From the NCBI GenBank assembly GCA_965221605.1, contig CBDCSK010000003.1, positions 62,001 through 126,000 of the forward strand: DNA of 64,000 nucleotides. Reading direction: 5' to 3'. The stretch is from Aldehydirespirator sp965221605 (GTDB lineage Bacteria; Actinomycetota; Acidimicrobiia; Acidimicrobiales; Aldehydirespiratoraceae). The notes below the pieces were generated by a model that saw only the letters and a list, made by a program, of their open reading frames with translations, did not search any database and had not been told where the DNA came from. A program made the position numbers and the translations under genes. Shown piece by piece: positions 1 through 8,505 of the stretch. Every line of letters begins with the position of its first letter. Position 1 is the first letter of the stretch.

Positions 1-601
1 CGGGCGTCAGGAAGGCGAAGGGGAAGAAGATCAGGAACGACGAGTTGACCGCGGCCGGATTCCCGGTTCGCAAGGCCACCGTGTACGGGAATCCGGTGAA
101 GGACAGGCTCCATGCCACCGCCAACCCCAGGAAGACCAGGATCCCCAGCAGGCCGGTTCCGAAGCGCACGCCCGCGATGAAGCCCATGGCGATCACGACC
201 AGCGACAGCGAGATGGCCAGCACGATGTCGGCGACCATCATGCCGAGCAGCAGCGTGGTCCGGCGCACCGGCGTCACGAGCATCCGGTCGAGGTACCCGG
301 TCTGGATGTCGATCACCAGCACCGACGCCCGAGAGATGCCGGTGACCGCGAAGATTATGGCGACCGGTATCTGGAACGCCCGGTAGTCGATGCCGGGTGA
401 GCGCTCCACGAAGGACTCGAGCGCACCGATGTTGACCAGGAAGAAGAAGGTGGGGATGATCAGCGCCGGAGCCATCGCCTCGGGCTCGCGCAGCAGGCTG
501 CGCACCGAGCGGCGGGCCACGGTGGCGATGTCGGTGATGATCCCGACGGGACGCACCATGCCGCCGCCGGCCACGGAGGGGGCTGCGCTCTGAACGCTCA
601 C
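1..601 (-). CDS. ABC-2 type transporter permease (partial, 3' end outside window)
   Basis: This is the membrane subunit of an ABC exporter and partner of the ATPase encoded just upstream. The reverse strand reads from a GTG at 601-599 without a stop to the window edge. It starts VSVQSAAPSV and runs through hydrophobic stretches such as ALIIPTFFFLVNIG, MVADIVLAISLSLVVIAMGF and LLGILVFLGLAVAWSLSF. A segment like LDRMLVTPVRRTTLLLG is typical of ABC-2 permeases of the DrrB/YadH type. The GTG overlaps the TGA of the ATPase gene (GTGA), which implies translational coupling. An internal ATG about 15 codons later is an alternative start. The substrate cannot be told from sequence; lipid or drug export is the family's usual role. 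Confidence 0.85.
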   Translation of the reverse strand, partial: MSVQSAAPSVAGGGMVRPVGIITDIATVARRSVRSLLREPEAMAPALIIPTFFFLVNIGALESFVERSPGIDYRAFQIPVAIIFAVTGISRASVLVIDIQTGYLDRMLVTPVRRTTLLLGMMVADIVLAISLSLVVIAMGFIAGVRFGTGLLGILVFLGLAVAWSLSFTGFPYTVALRTGNPAAVNSSFLIFFPFAFLTP

Positions 602-1668
602 GGGGGGCTGCTCGGTGGCGAGGCCGGTGTACGGGTCCGGCCCGGGTTCTGCGAAGCCGGTCCGCCGCCTGCGGCGCCGCCGCCGGTGGCGGTCGAGTCC
701 ACCGCAGACATCCGGTAGCCGGTGGCCAGCAGGAACACGTCGTCGAGCGACGGGGTGCGCACGGTGAGAGACTGGGGGTGCAGTCCGGCCGACGACAGGG
801 CAACCGCCACCGTGCCGACCGTGGCCGCTCCGTCGGCGGTGGCGATGGTGATGCCGCGGCGTCCTTGAGTCACGGCATCCACAACGGGCACGGTCTCGGC
901 GACCGCGGCCGCCGGCGCGATGGCCTCGGGCGGAAGGTCTACGACGATCACGTCGGCGCCGACGGCCCGCTTGAGCTCCGACGGTGAGCCCTCCTCGACG
1001 ATGCGGCCGTCATCGATGATGGCCACCCGGTCCGCCAGCGCGTCGGCCTCCTCGAGATACTGGGTGGTGAGGAACACCGTCACCCCCAGCTCGCCGTTCA
1101 ACCGGCGCACCTCGTCCCAGACCTGAGCCCGGCTCACCGGGTCGAGGCCGGTGGTCGGCTCATCCAGGAACAGCACCTCGGGGCCATGGATCAGCGAGGC
1201 CGCGAGGTCGAGGCGGCGCCTCATGCCACCGCTGTAGGTCTTGACCCGGTCGTCCATGGCGTCGCCGATGTCGGCAAGGTCGACGGCCCGTGCGATCGAC
1301 GCGGCCCGATCGGTCGCGCTCAGGCCGTACAGGCGGGCCTGCAGGTCGAGTATCTCCCGGCCGGTCTGGCGCTCGTCGAGCGCGGCCTCCTGCAGCGCGA
1401 CCCCGATGCGGATGCGAACCTCGCCGGGATGTTCGACCACGTCGTGGCCGGCCACGGTGGCCTGTCCTGCCGTGGGCTTCAGCAGGGTGCACAGCATCCG
1501 CACCGTGGTGCTCTTGCCCGCACCATTCGGGCCCAGGAAGCCGTAGATCGCCCCGGCGTCGACGTTCAGATCGACGCCGTCCACCGCCCGCTTGTCGCCG
1601 AAGGTCCGGACGAGGCCCCGAGCCTCGATCGCTGAGTACTGATCCCCACTCGGGGCAACGGGCGGCAC
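598..1668 (-). CDS. ABC transporter ATP-binding protein, DrrA-like
   Basis: This is the nucleotide-binding subunit of a two-gene ABC exporter. Walker A GPNGAGKST lies at about residues 46-54. The signature YSGGMRRRLDLA is followed by Walker B EVLFLDEPTTGLDP and a switch region TTQYLEEADALADR, the pattern of the daunorubicin-resistance ATPase family. The C-terminal third resembles the accessory domain of that family and ends in a Gly/Pro/Ser-rich tail (GGGAAGGGP...), probably disordered. The 356 residues are slightly longer than usual because of the tail. Its stop overlaps the start of the permease, and the XRE regulator ends 11 nt upstream, so the three genes probably form one transcript. Confidence 0.9.
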   Translation of the reverse strand: MPPVAPSGDQYSAIEARGLVRTFGDKRAVDGVDLNVDAGAIYGFLGPNGAGKSTTVRMLCTLLKPTAGQATVAGHDVVEHPGEVRIRIGVALQEAALDERQTGREILDLQARLYGLSATDRAASIARAVDLADIGDAMDDRVKTYSGGMRRRLDLAASLIHGPEVLFLDEPTTGLDPVSRAQVWDEVRRLNGELGVTVFLTTQYLEEADALADRVAIIDDGRIVEEGSPSELKRAVGADVIVVDLPPEAIAPAAAVAETVPVVDAVTQGRRGITIATADGAATVGTVAVALSSAGLHPQSLTVRTPSLDDVFLLATGYRMSAVDSTATGGGAAGGGPASQNPGRTRTPASPPSSPP

Positions 1669-1679
1669 GGGGCCGCAGG

Positions 1680-2318
1680 CTACCGGAGGCGGACGTTGGT
1701 GAATCCGGGCGAGGCCTCGATCATCAGCAACTTGACCGTCTCGTCGGTTGCGGCCCGCAGCCGGTGCGGCTGGCGGGTGTCGTAGGAGATGGACTCGCTG
1801 GGCTCGAGCCGGAAGATCTCCCCGTCCAGGTCGACGTCCACCACTCCGGAGATGACGTAGATCGTCTCGAACCCGTCGTGGACCCAGTACTCGCGGAACG
1901 AGTCGGGGGCGCCGGTGAACTCGACGACCTGGAACGGGCTGGCCTCAGGGGCGACCACCCGGCGCACGCCGTCCATGTCCCCCAGCTCGCTGGCCGGCAC
2001 GACCGAGGTGTCTGATGCCCGGACCACGGTTGCCTCCCGGGTGTTCTCCGACCCGGCGAGCAGCCATGAGGCGTTGGTTCCGAGCGCCTCGGAGATCTGG
2101 TGCAGCGAGTTCATCGACGGCCGGGCCAGTCCCCTCTCGACCTGCGACAGGAACGGATGCGACAGGCCGCTCAACTGGGCCAGCGACTTCAGCGTGAGCC
2201 CCCGTTCCTTGCGCAGGGTCCTGATCTTGGCCCCCAGTCGATGGATGCGGTCCGCGTCGTCGACCCGGCCTTCGAGCCTGGCTCCCGCAGCGCCAACAGC
2301 AACGTTCTCAGAGTTCAC
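1680..2318 (-). CDS. XRE-family regulator with C-terminal cupin domain
   Basis: This is a predicted transcription factor with a Cro/C1-type helix-turn-helix (IRTLRKERGLTLKSLAQLSG, then HPFLSQVERG) in the N-terminal third. A cupin_2 domain fills the C-terminal half (VHDGFETIYVISGVVDVDLD ... QPHRLRAATDE). Such proteins usually sense a small ligand through the cupin. I chose the GTG at 2318, preceded by GGAAAGA, over an upstream TTG at 2363. This gives 212 aa. It is transcribed with the ABC exporter genes and divergently from the lipoprotein at 2429. The shared intergenic region carries nested inverted repeats that could be its operator. The ligand is unknown. Confidence 0.85.
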   Translation of the reverse strand: MNSENVAVGAAGARLEGRVDDADRIHRLGAKIRTLRKERGLTLKSLAQLSGLSHPFLSQVERGLARPSMNSLHQISEALGTNASWLLAGSENTREATVVRASDTSVVPASELGDMDGVRRVVAPEASPFQVVEFTGAPDSFREYWVHDGFETIYVISGVVDVDLDGEIFRLEPSESISYDTRQPHRLRAATDETVKLLMIEASPGFTNVRLR

Positions 2319-2362
2319 AGGATCTTTCCGAATCGCGATTCGTCCCCGGCTTGCGCCGAGCA

Positions 2363-2404
2363 AATGTTGATGGTATCAAGATTGTGATAGGTCATGTCAA
2401 CATT
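2363..2404. promoter_or_regulatory. Nested inverted repeats between divergent genes (candidate operator)
   Basis: An outer pair AATGTTGA (2363-2370) and TCAACATT (2397-2404) encloses an inner pair TATCA (2374-2378) and TGATA (2385-2389). The two pairs have nearly the same centre. The site lies between the start of the XRE-cupin regulator and the start of the lipoprotein gene, in a locally AT-richer stretch. This is what an autoregulated divergent operator would look like; binding is inferred. Confidence 0.5.
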
Positions 2405-2428
2405 CCCGACCAACACCTGGAGGACAAG

Positions 2429-3730
2429 ATGAGCAAGAAGTCATGGATTCGCGCCCTTTGCGCGCTGGCGGTACTGGGCTTGATCGCGGCTGCATGCGGC
2501 GATGACGATACCGGCGATGACGCCCCGGCCGCGGTCTCGGAGGCGCCGGCCACTACGGCCGCCCCCGCACCGGATCCCGAGCCCGAACCGGCCGACGAGC
2601 CAGCACCCGCCGACGAGCCCGAGACCACTGAGGCGCCGGCCGACACCGACGATGAGGAGATGGCTGAGGAGGAGATGGCTGAGGAGGAGATGGCTGAGGA
2701 CGCCATGAGCCTGGCCGGTGTCTGCCCGAGCCCTCTGGTCATCCAGACCGACTGGTTCCCCGAGTCCGAGCATGGCGCCCTGTACCAGATGGTCGGGGCC
2801 GACTACGTCATCGATGCCGACAACCAGACCACGACGGGCAGCCTGATGGCCGGCGACGTCGACACCGGAATCGACATCCAGGTGCGGGCCGGCGGCCCGG
2901 CCATCGGGTTCGCGTCCGGCTCGGCCCAGATGTACGTCGACGAGGAACTCGTCCTCGCCTACGTGAGCATGGACGAGGCCGTCATACTCGGCGGGGACAC
3001 GCCCACGCTGTCGGTGGTGGCGCCGCTGGAGAAGAACCCCCAGATCATCCAGTGGGATCCTGAGGCCCAGCCCGACATCCAGTCCATCGCCGACATCGGC
3101 CGCAAGGGCCTCACGGTGAACGTCTTCGGCGGAGGCACGTTCATCGACGTGTTCGTCAACGAGGGTGTGCTCTCGGCCGACCAGATCGACCCGTCCTATG
3201 ACGGCTCGCCGGCCCGGTTCATCACCGAGCAGGGGGCCATCGCCCAGCAGGGGTTCGCGTCGGAGTCCCCCTACAGCTACGAGCACGTCTACGAGGAGTG
3301 GGCCAAGCCGATCGCCTTCGAGCTGATCCACGACGCCGGCCTGCGGATCTACTCCCAGACGCTCGCCATCCGCGCCGGGGACCTCGACGCGCTGCGGCCC
3401 TGCCTGGAGCGCTTCGTGCCGATCGTGCAGCAGTCGGTGGTGGACTTCGCCAACGACCCGGGCCGGGCCAACGCCATCATCGTGGACGCGGTCGAGACCA
3501 TCGACAGCTTCTGGGAGTACCCGCCGGAGCTGGCCGACTTCTCGGTGCAGGCTCAGATCGAACTCGGCCTCGTCGGCAACGGGCCCGACAGTACCGTCGG
3601 CAACTTCGACCTCGACCGCATCCAGGAGGTGATCGATAAGATCGGCGCCGCCGGATTCGACGTCCGCGACGGCCTGCAGCCCGGCGACATCGTCACCAAC
3701 GAGTTCATCGACGAGAGCATCGGCTTCTAG
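2429..3730 (+). CDS. Periplasmic-binding-type lipoprotein (NMT1/SsuA-like)
   Basis: This is a predicted solute-binding lipoprotein of an ABC importer. The start is the ATG at 2429 behind TGGAGG, giving 433 aa. A signal peptide (KKSWIRALCALAVLGL) ends in a lipobox LIAAAC. An acidic, Ala/Pro-rich linker of about 70 residues follows, including three exact 15-nt repeats encoding EEMAE (2654-2698). The mature domain begins with VCPSPLVIQTDWFPESEHGA, the opening typical of taurine/nitrate/thiamine-precursor binding proteins. No permease or ATPase of an importer is adjacent. The amidohydrolase downstream may act on the bound compound. The ligand is unknown. Confidence 0.8.
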   Translation: MSKKSWIRALCALAVLGLIAAACGDDDTGDDAPAAVSEAPATTAAPAPDPEPEPADEPAPADEPETTEAPADTDDEEMAEEEMAEEEMAEDAMSLAGVCPSPLVIQTDWFPESEHGALYQMVGADYVIDADNQTTTGSLMAGDVDTGIDIQVRAGGPAIGFASGSAQMYVDEELVLAYVSMDEAVILGGDTPTLSVVAPLEKNPQIIQWDPEAQPDIQSIADIGRKGLTVNVFGGGTFIDVFVNEGVLSADQIDPSYDGSPARFITEQGAIAQQGFASESPYSYEHVYEEWAKPIAFELIHDAGLRIYSQTLAIRAGDLDALRPCLERFVPIVQQSVVDFANDPGRANAIIVDAVETIDSFWEYPPELADFSVQAQIELGLVGNGPDSTVGNFDLDRIQEVIDKIGAAGFDVRDGLQPGDIVTNEFIDESIGF

Positions 3731-3740
3731 AGCTGGCATC

Positions 3741-3774
3741 GTCGGGGCCTCCCGGTCAGCCGGGAGGCCCCGAC
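3741..3774 (+). terminator. Strong hairpin after the lipoprotein gene
   Basis: A perfect 15-bp stem (GTCGGGGCCTCCCGG / CCGGGAGGCCCCGAC) with a TCAG loop begins 10 nt after the stop codon. There is no clear T run after it, so it may be a terminator or an mRNA-stabilising 3' hairpin that lets the lipoprotein be made in excess over downstream genes. Confidence 0.75.
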
Positions 3775-3820
3775 AGGCGTACTCTCGTCTGCACGCGGCG
3801 CGCCACTGTCAGGAGTGCGA

Positions 3821-5275
3821 ATGACCGAAGCCGTTGACATCCGTGACGGCCGAGCCGGGGCTGCGGACTACGTAGCGACGGGCACGGTGATCACCGCCGA
3901 CCCCGAGCGCAGAGTCTTCCTCGACGGCGCGGTGGCTGTCGCCGGCACGCGGATCGTCGCGGTGGGACCGAGGACCGAGGTCGAAGCGGCCTACCGGGGA
4001 AGCCGGCGCCTGGGAGGGCCGCGAGACCTGGTGATCCCGGGGCTGATCGACACCCACAACCACATGGCCCAGGCCCTGGTTCGGGGGATGGCCTTCGAGG
4101 ACCTGCCCAACATCACCCGGATCTACATCCCGGCCGAGGACGTGCTCGGCGATGACGGGATCAGGACCAGTACGCGGGTCACCATGGCCAACCTGCTCCG
4201 AGCCGGCGTCACCACCACCACCGACACCACCTGCACTCCCGAGCACGAGGATGCCGTGGGCGAGACCGCGCTGGAGATGGGCATCCGCTGCGCCCTGGCG
4301 GTGGGCCAGCGCGACCGCACCTCCCGCCTCGCCAGCAACTACGAGCAGATCGAGGGCCGCTCGGAGTACCGCGACGACCCGGCGTTGCGGGCCGACAACA
4401 TCGCCCACATAGACGACTTCTGCACCCGCTGGGCGACGCAGGGCGCGGGCCGGGTGCGTCCCTACATCCATGCACCCAGCGTGCCCTCGGTAAGCGACGA
4501 GATGTTCGGTGCGGCCCGGGACCTGGCCGAGCGCCACGGCACCGTGATGATGACCCACATCAACCGCGACCGCGAGGAGATCGAGCTGTGCGTCTCGCTG
4601 TTCGGGCGACGGCCGATCGAGCACCTCAGCAGCCTCGGCGTGCTCGGACCGCGCTTCCTGGCCATCCACGCCATGCTCACCACCGCCCGTGAGGCGCAGA
4701 TGATGGCCGAGTCGGGCGCGATGCTCACCCATGCGCCGGTGGTGTGCACCGACATCGTGTCGGCCGTCACCGACGTGGTGGGCATGAGGGCCGCCGGCGT
4801 GACCGTCGGCCTCGGATGCGACACGGTCATCAACGATATCCTGGCGGTGGCCAGGATCGCCTACCTCATGCACGGCCAGGCCGCGGGCATCCCGCGGTAC
4901 GACCCCGTCGCCTTCACCGCCGAGGACGCTTTCGACATGGCCACCATCGACGGAGCTCGAGCACTGCTGTGGGACCACGAGATCGGCTCCCTCGAGGTCG
5001 GCAAGGCCGCCGACCTGGCCGTGATCGACGGCGAGAACCCGCGACTCTCGCCCCGGCACAACCCGGTCGGATCACTCGTGAGGTACGCGGCCGGAACCGA
5101 CGTCAGGAGCGTCCTGGTGAACGGCTCCCTGGTGGTGGACGGCGGCCGCGTCCTGACCGTCGACGAGGCCGCTCTGCTCGACGAGGCCGACAAGGTCGCG
5201 CAGCGGATGCGCGAGGACCTTGCGGACCGCCGGTACTGGCCCCTGAGCCACCGCTACAAGATCATCGACGGCTGA
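3821..5275 (+). CDS. Amidohydrolase family protein (ATZ/TRZ, cytosine-deaminase-like)
   Basis: This is a predicted metal-dependent hydrolase or deaminase. The metal motif HxH is seen in GLIDTHNHM (H79, H81). Further ligand candidates are the His in MMTHINRD, the His in LAIHAMLTT and the Asp in GLGCDTVIND, the order expected for the ATZ/TRZ subgroup. The C-terminus returns to the composite beta domain (IGSLEVGKAADLAVIDGENP). The ATG at 3821 behind AGGAG is preferred to the in-frame GTG two codons earlier. It follows the binding lipoprotein after a strong hairpin and precedes pepN by 30 nt. The family covers S-adenosylhomocysteine, guanine, triazine and related substrates; which applies here cannot be said. 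Confidence 0.85.
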   Translation: MTEAVDIRDGRAGAADYVATGTVITADPERRVFLDGAVAVAGTRIVAVGPRTEVEAAYRGSRRLGGPRDLVIPGLIDTHNHMAQALVRGMAFEDLPNITRIYIPAEDVLGDDGIRTSTRVTMANLLRAGVTTTTDTTCTPEHEDAVGETALEMGIRCALAVGQRDRTSRLASNYEQIEGRSEYRDDPALRADNIAHIDDFCTRWATQGAGRVRPYIHAPSVPSVSDEMFGAARDLAERHGTVMMTHINRDREEIELCVSLFGRRPIEHLSSLGVLGPRFLAIHAMLTTAREAQMMAESGAMLTHAPVVCTDIVSAVTDVVGMRAAGVTVGLGCDTVINDILAVARIAYLMHGQAAGIPRYDPVAFTAEDAFDMATIDGARALLWDHEIGSLEVGKAADLAVIDGENPRLSPRHNPVGSLVRYAAGTDVRSVLVNGSLVVDGGRVLTVDEAALLDEADKVAQRMREDLADRRYWPLSHRYKIIDG

Positions 5276-5305
5276 AGGCGCCGCGGCCGCTAGTACGGTC
5301 GGACC

Positions 5306-7846
5306 ATGAGTCCGAGACTGCCCGGCGGCGCCGTTCCCCGGCACTACGACATCGAGCTGGAACCCGACCTCGAGGCCGCGGCCTTCACGGGCCGGGTCGG
5401 CATCGACATCGAGGTCACGGAGCCGCGGGACACGATCGTGCTGAACGCGGCGGAACTGGACATCGCAAGCGCCTGGATCACCGCCCCGGGAGGCGAGGCC
5501 GTCGAACTCGACTTCGAGCTCGACGAGGACTCCGAACGCCTGACGCTTTCGCCGCGAGGGGGGTCCGCAAGGGTGGCGGCGGGCCCGGCCCGGCTGGACA
5601 TCGCCTTCACCGGGGTGCTCAACGACCAGCTGCACGGCTTCTACCGGTCCACCTACACCGGCGACGCCGGCGAGACCCACACCGTCGCCACCACCCAGTT
5701 CGAGTCCACCGACGCCCGGCGGGCCTTCTGTTGCTTCGACGAGCCCGCGTTGAAGGCCACCTTCACGACGACACTCGTAGTGAAGGAGGGCCTCCTGGCG
5801 GTGTCCAACACGGCTGAGACAGGCCGCGAGCCGCTAGAGGACGGCCGGGTGCGGGTCAGCTTCGCGACAACAATGCCGATGTCGACCTACCTGGTGGCCT
5901 TCGTGGTCGGGCCGTTGGAGGTCACCGACCCGATCGACTGCGGCGGGGTGCCGGTGCGGGTGGTCCACCGGCCGGGACGGGGCGACCAGACCGGATTCGC
6001 GCTCGACGTCGCGGCCCACGCCCTGGAGTGGTTCTCCGACTACTACGGCCTGCCCTATCCCTCCGACAAGCTCGACCTCGTGGCCATACCGGACTTCGCG
6101 TTCGGCGCCATGGAGAACCTCGGCTGCGTGACCTTCCGGGAGGTCCTGCTGCTGGTCGACGAGACCGCCGCCAGCCAGCCCGAACTGCAGCGGGTGGCCG
6201 ACGTGATCAACCACGAGCTGGCCCACATGTGGTTCGGGGACCTGGTGACCATGGCCTGGTGGGAGGGGATCTGGCTCAACGAGGCCTTCGCCACCTTCAT
6301 GGAGACGGCCTGCAGCGACGCCTACCGGCCCGACTGGCGGGTGTGGTCGACGTTCTGCCGCAGCCGGGCCTCGGCGCTGTCCACCGACGCGCTCGGCACC
6401 ACCCGGGCGGTGGAGTACCCGGTGCACTCCCCCGCCGAGGCCGAGGACATGTTCGATGTGATCACCTACGAGAAGGGGGCGGCCCTGGTCCGCATGCTGG
6501 AGCAGTACCTGGGCCCCGAGACGTTCCGGGCCGGCGTGCGCCTGTACCTGCGGCGGCACGCCTACGGCAACACCGTCACCGAGGACCTGTGGAACGCCCT
6601 GGCCGAGGCCTCGGGCCAGCCGGTGGGACAGATCATGGGCGGCTGGATCTACCAGGGCGGCTACCCGGCGGTCAGCGCCGTCGCCGGCGAGCATGGCCTG
6701 GAGCTGTCCCAGCGCCACTTCACCCTCGATCCTGGCCAGGCCGAGGAGCGGACCTGGGTCGTCCCGCTGCGGCTGCGGCTGAGCCAGCCCGGCGGCGACC
6801 GGCACGAGCTGCGGCTGCTGCTGGACCAGCCCCGGCGAACCCTGACGGCGGCGGCCGGGCAGTCAGTGACCCTCAACAGCGGCGCCTCCGGCTTCTACCG
6901 CGACGACCCCGACGCTGAGACCCTCGCCACCGTGGCCGGCACAGGGCCGGGCGACCGCACCGCAGACGAGCGCCACGGCCTCGTCGACGACGCCTGGGCC
7001 GCCACCGTCTCGGGCCGCCTGGACGCACCGGCGTTCCTCGACCTCGTGCTGGGAGGATTCACCGCAGAACGCGACCTGACGGTATGGCAGGCCATCGCGG
7101 GCAGCCTGGCCCACCTGCGCCGGCTGCTGGACGACGGCGCGGCCCAACGCTTCTGCGAGCTCGTCGCAGCCTCATCCGACGCGGCCGCCGCGGACCTCGG
7201 ACTCGATCCCCCGCCCACCGGCGTCGAGGACGAGCGCACCGGCGAGTTACGAGCAACGCTGGTGAGGCTGAGAGGTGCGATAGCCGACCATCCGGCCACG
7301 ATCGCGGCATGCCGGGCCAGGCTCGACCATCCGGATCCCACACTGGCCGCAGCGGCCCTGGGGGTGGTGGCAGCTCACGGAGGTGCCGAGGACTTCGCCC
7401 GCATCCGGAGACGCTACGAGACGGCGACAGACCCCCAGACCGAGCAGCGCCACCTGGCAGCGCTGGCCGACTTCCCCGATGAGGAACTGGTCCGGACCAT
7501 CCTGGAAGGCACCCTCGACGGCTCCGTGCGCACTCAGGACGGCCCCTACCTGATCCGCCGCGCCCTCTACAACCGCAACGCCGGACCGCAGGCGTGGGAC
7601 TTCCTCACCAGCCGCTGGGACGACGTGGTGGTCACCTTCCCCAGCAACTCGCTGTCGCGGATGCTCGAGGGAGTCACCGCGCTCGACCGGACCGAACTGG
7701 CCGGCCAGGTGCACGACTTCGTGACCGCCCATCCCGTGCCCCAGGGGGCTAAGCAGGTCGCACAGCACCTGGAGCGCCTAGACGTCAACGTCGCGCTGCG
7801 TACCCGCGAGTCCGAGCGGCTGGCCGCCGCAGTCCTCTGCTACTGA
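5306..7846 (+). CDS. pepN: Aminopeptidase N, M1 family
   Basis: This is a zinc aminopeptidase that removes N-terminal residues from peptides. The exopeptidase motif GAMEN lies near residue 267. The zinc motif is H303-E304-x2-H307 with Glu326 eighteen residues on (HELAHMWFGD ... WLNEAF). The N-terminal beta domain has the conserved PTQFESTDARRAF-like block (TTQFESTDARRAFCCFDEPA), and the C-terminal half fits the ERAP1-like helical domain. At 846 aa it is the normal length for actinobacterial PepN. It has no signal peptide, so it should be cytoplasmic. It converges on ribA with only 29 nt between the stops. Confidence 0.95.
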   Translation: MSPRLPGGAVPRHYDIELEPDLEAAAFTGRVGIDIEVTEPRDTIVLNAAELDIASAWITAPGGEAVELDFELDEDSERLTLSPRGGSARVAAGPARLDIAFTGVLNDQLHGFYRSTYTGDAGETHTVATTQFESTDARRAFCCFDEPALKATFTTTLVVKEGLLAVSNTAETGREPLEDGRVRVSFATTMPMSTYLVAFVVGPLEVTDPIDCGGVPVRVVHRPGRGDQTGFALDVAAHALEWFSDYYGLPYPSDKLDLVAIPDFAFGAMENLGCVTFREVLLLVDETAASQPELQRVADVINHELAHMWFGDLVTMAWWEGIWLNEAFATFMETACSDAYRPDWRVWSTFCRSRASALSTDALGTTRAVEYPVHSPAEAEDMFDVITYEKGAALVRMLEQYLGPETFRAGVRLYLRRHAYGNTVTEDLWNALAEASGQPVGQIMGGWIYQGGYPAVSAVAGEHGLELSQRHFTLDPGQAEERTWVVPLRLRLSQPGGDRHELRLLLDQPRRTLTAAAGQSVTLNSGASGFYRDDPDAETLATVAGTGPGDRTADERHGLVDDAWAATVSGRLDAPAFLDLVLGGFTAERDLTVWQAIAGSLAHLRRLLDDGAAQRFCELVAASSDAAAADLGLDPPPTGVEDERTGELRATLVRLRGAIADHPATIAACRARLDHPDPTLAAAALGVVAAHGGAEDFARIRRRYETATDPQTEQRHLAALADFPDEELVRTILEGTLDGSVRTQDGPYLIRRALYNRNAGPQAWDFLTSRWDDVVVTFPSNSLSRMLEGVTALDRTELAGQVHDFVTAHPVPQGAKQVAQHLERLDVNVALRTRESERLAAAVLCY

Positions 7847-7875
7847 CGAGACCCGCGGCCTACTCGCTCGGCCTC

Positions 7876-8505
7876 TCAGTTGCTCAGGGTGTGGCCCAGC
7901 TTGACCCGCTTGGTCTCCAGGTAGCGGAGGTTCTCGGGCCGGGCGCCGGTCTCTATGGAGACCCGCTCCACCACCTCGATCCCGCAGCTAGCCAGCCCCT
8001 CGCACTTGGCCGGGTTGTTGGTCATCAGCCGCACCCCGCGCAGGCCGAGGTCGGCCAGGATCGCCGCCGCGGCGTCGTACACCCGGCCGTCGACCGGCAA
8101 GCCCTGGGCCGCGTTGGCCTCCACCGTGTCGAGGCCGTGCTCCTGCAGCGCGTAGGCCCTGATCTTGTGGCCGATCCCGATGCCGCGGCCCTCGTGGCCC
8201 CGCATGTACAGCAGCACGCCCCGCCCCTCCGACCCGATGGCGGACAGCGCGTGGTCGAGTTGCGCCCCGCAGTCGCAGCGCAGCGACCGGAACACATCGC
8301 CGGTCAGGCACTCCGAATGCACCCGAACCAGCGGCGGTGGAGGATCCTCCACATCGCCCATCACGCAGGCGATGTGCTGCTGGCCACCGTCCGCTATGTA
8401 CACATGGGCCAAGAACTCCCCGTGGGGTGTGGGCACCAGCGCCTCCGCGAAGTGCTCCACCTCAGGCACCCGGCGGGGCACCGCAGGAGACACGGGGTCG
8501 GTCAC
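7876..8505 (-). CDS. ribA: GTP cyclohydrolase II
   Basis: It opens the imidazole ring of GTP in the first committed step of riboflavin synthesis. Visible signatures are VHSECLTGDVFRSLRCDCGA, which carries the three zinc cysteines, and GHEGRGIGIGHKIRAYALQ, a variant of the usual RQEGRGIGL loop. The C-terminal LMTNNPAKCEGL matches the family TNNP block. It stands alone without the RibB domain often fused in actinobacteria. Its 5' end overlaps the ribF stop by 4 nt, so it is probably the last gene of the large minus-strand operon. A GAGGCCGAGCG motif follows the stop, as it does after other operon genes. Confidence 0.92.
   Translation of the reverse strand: MTDPVSPAVPRRVPEVEHFAEALVPTPHGEFLAHVYIADGGQQHIACVMGDVEDPPPPLVRVHSECLTGDVFRSLRCDCGAQLDHALSAIGSEGRGVLLYMRGHEGRGIGIGHKIRAYALQEHGLDTVEANAAQGLPVDGRVYDAAAAILADLGLRGVRLMTNNPAKCEGLASCGIEVVERVSIETGARPENLRYLETKRVKLGHTLSN

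Noticed and set aside
2441..3739. Long open frame antisense to the lipoprotein gene
   Set aside because: High-GC sequence leaves antisense frames open; its translation is low-complexity and lacks domain motifs, while the plus strand has a signal peptide, lipobox and ribosome site.
5072..5680. Open frame antisense across the amidohydrolase/pepN junction
   Set aside because: No start signal or motif; both underlying genes are well supported.
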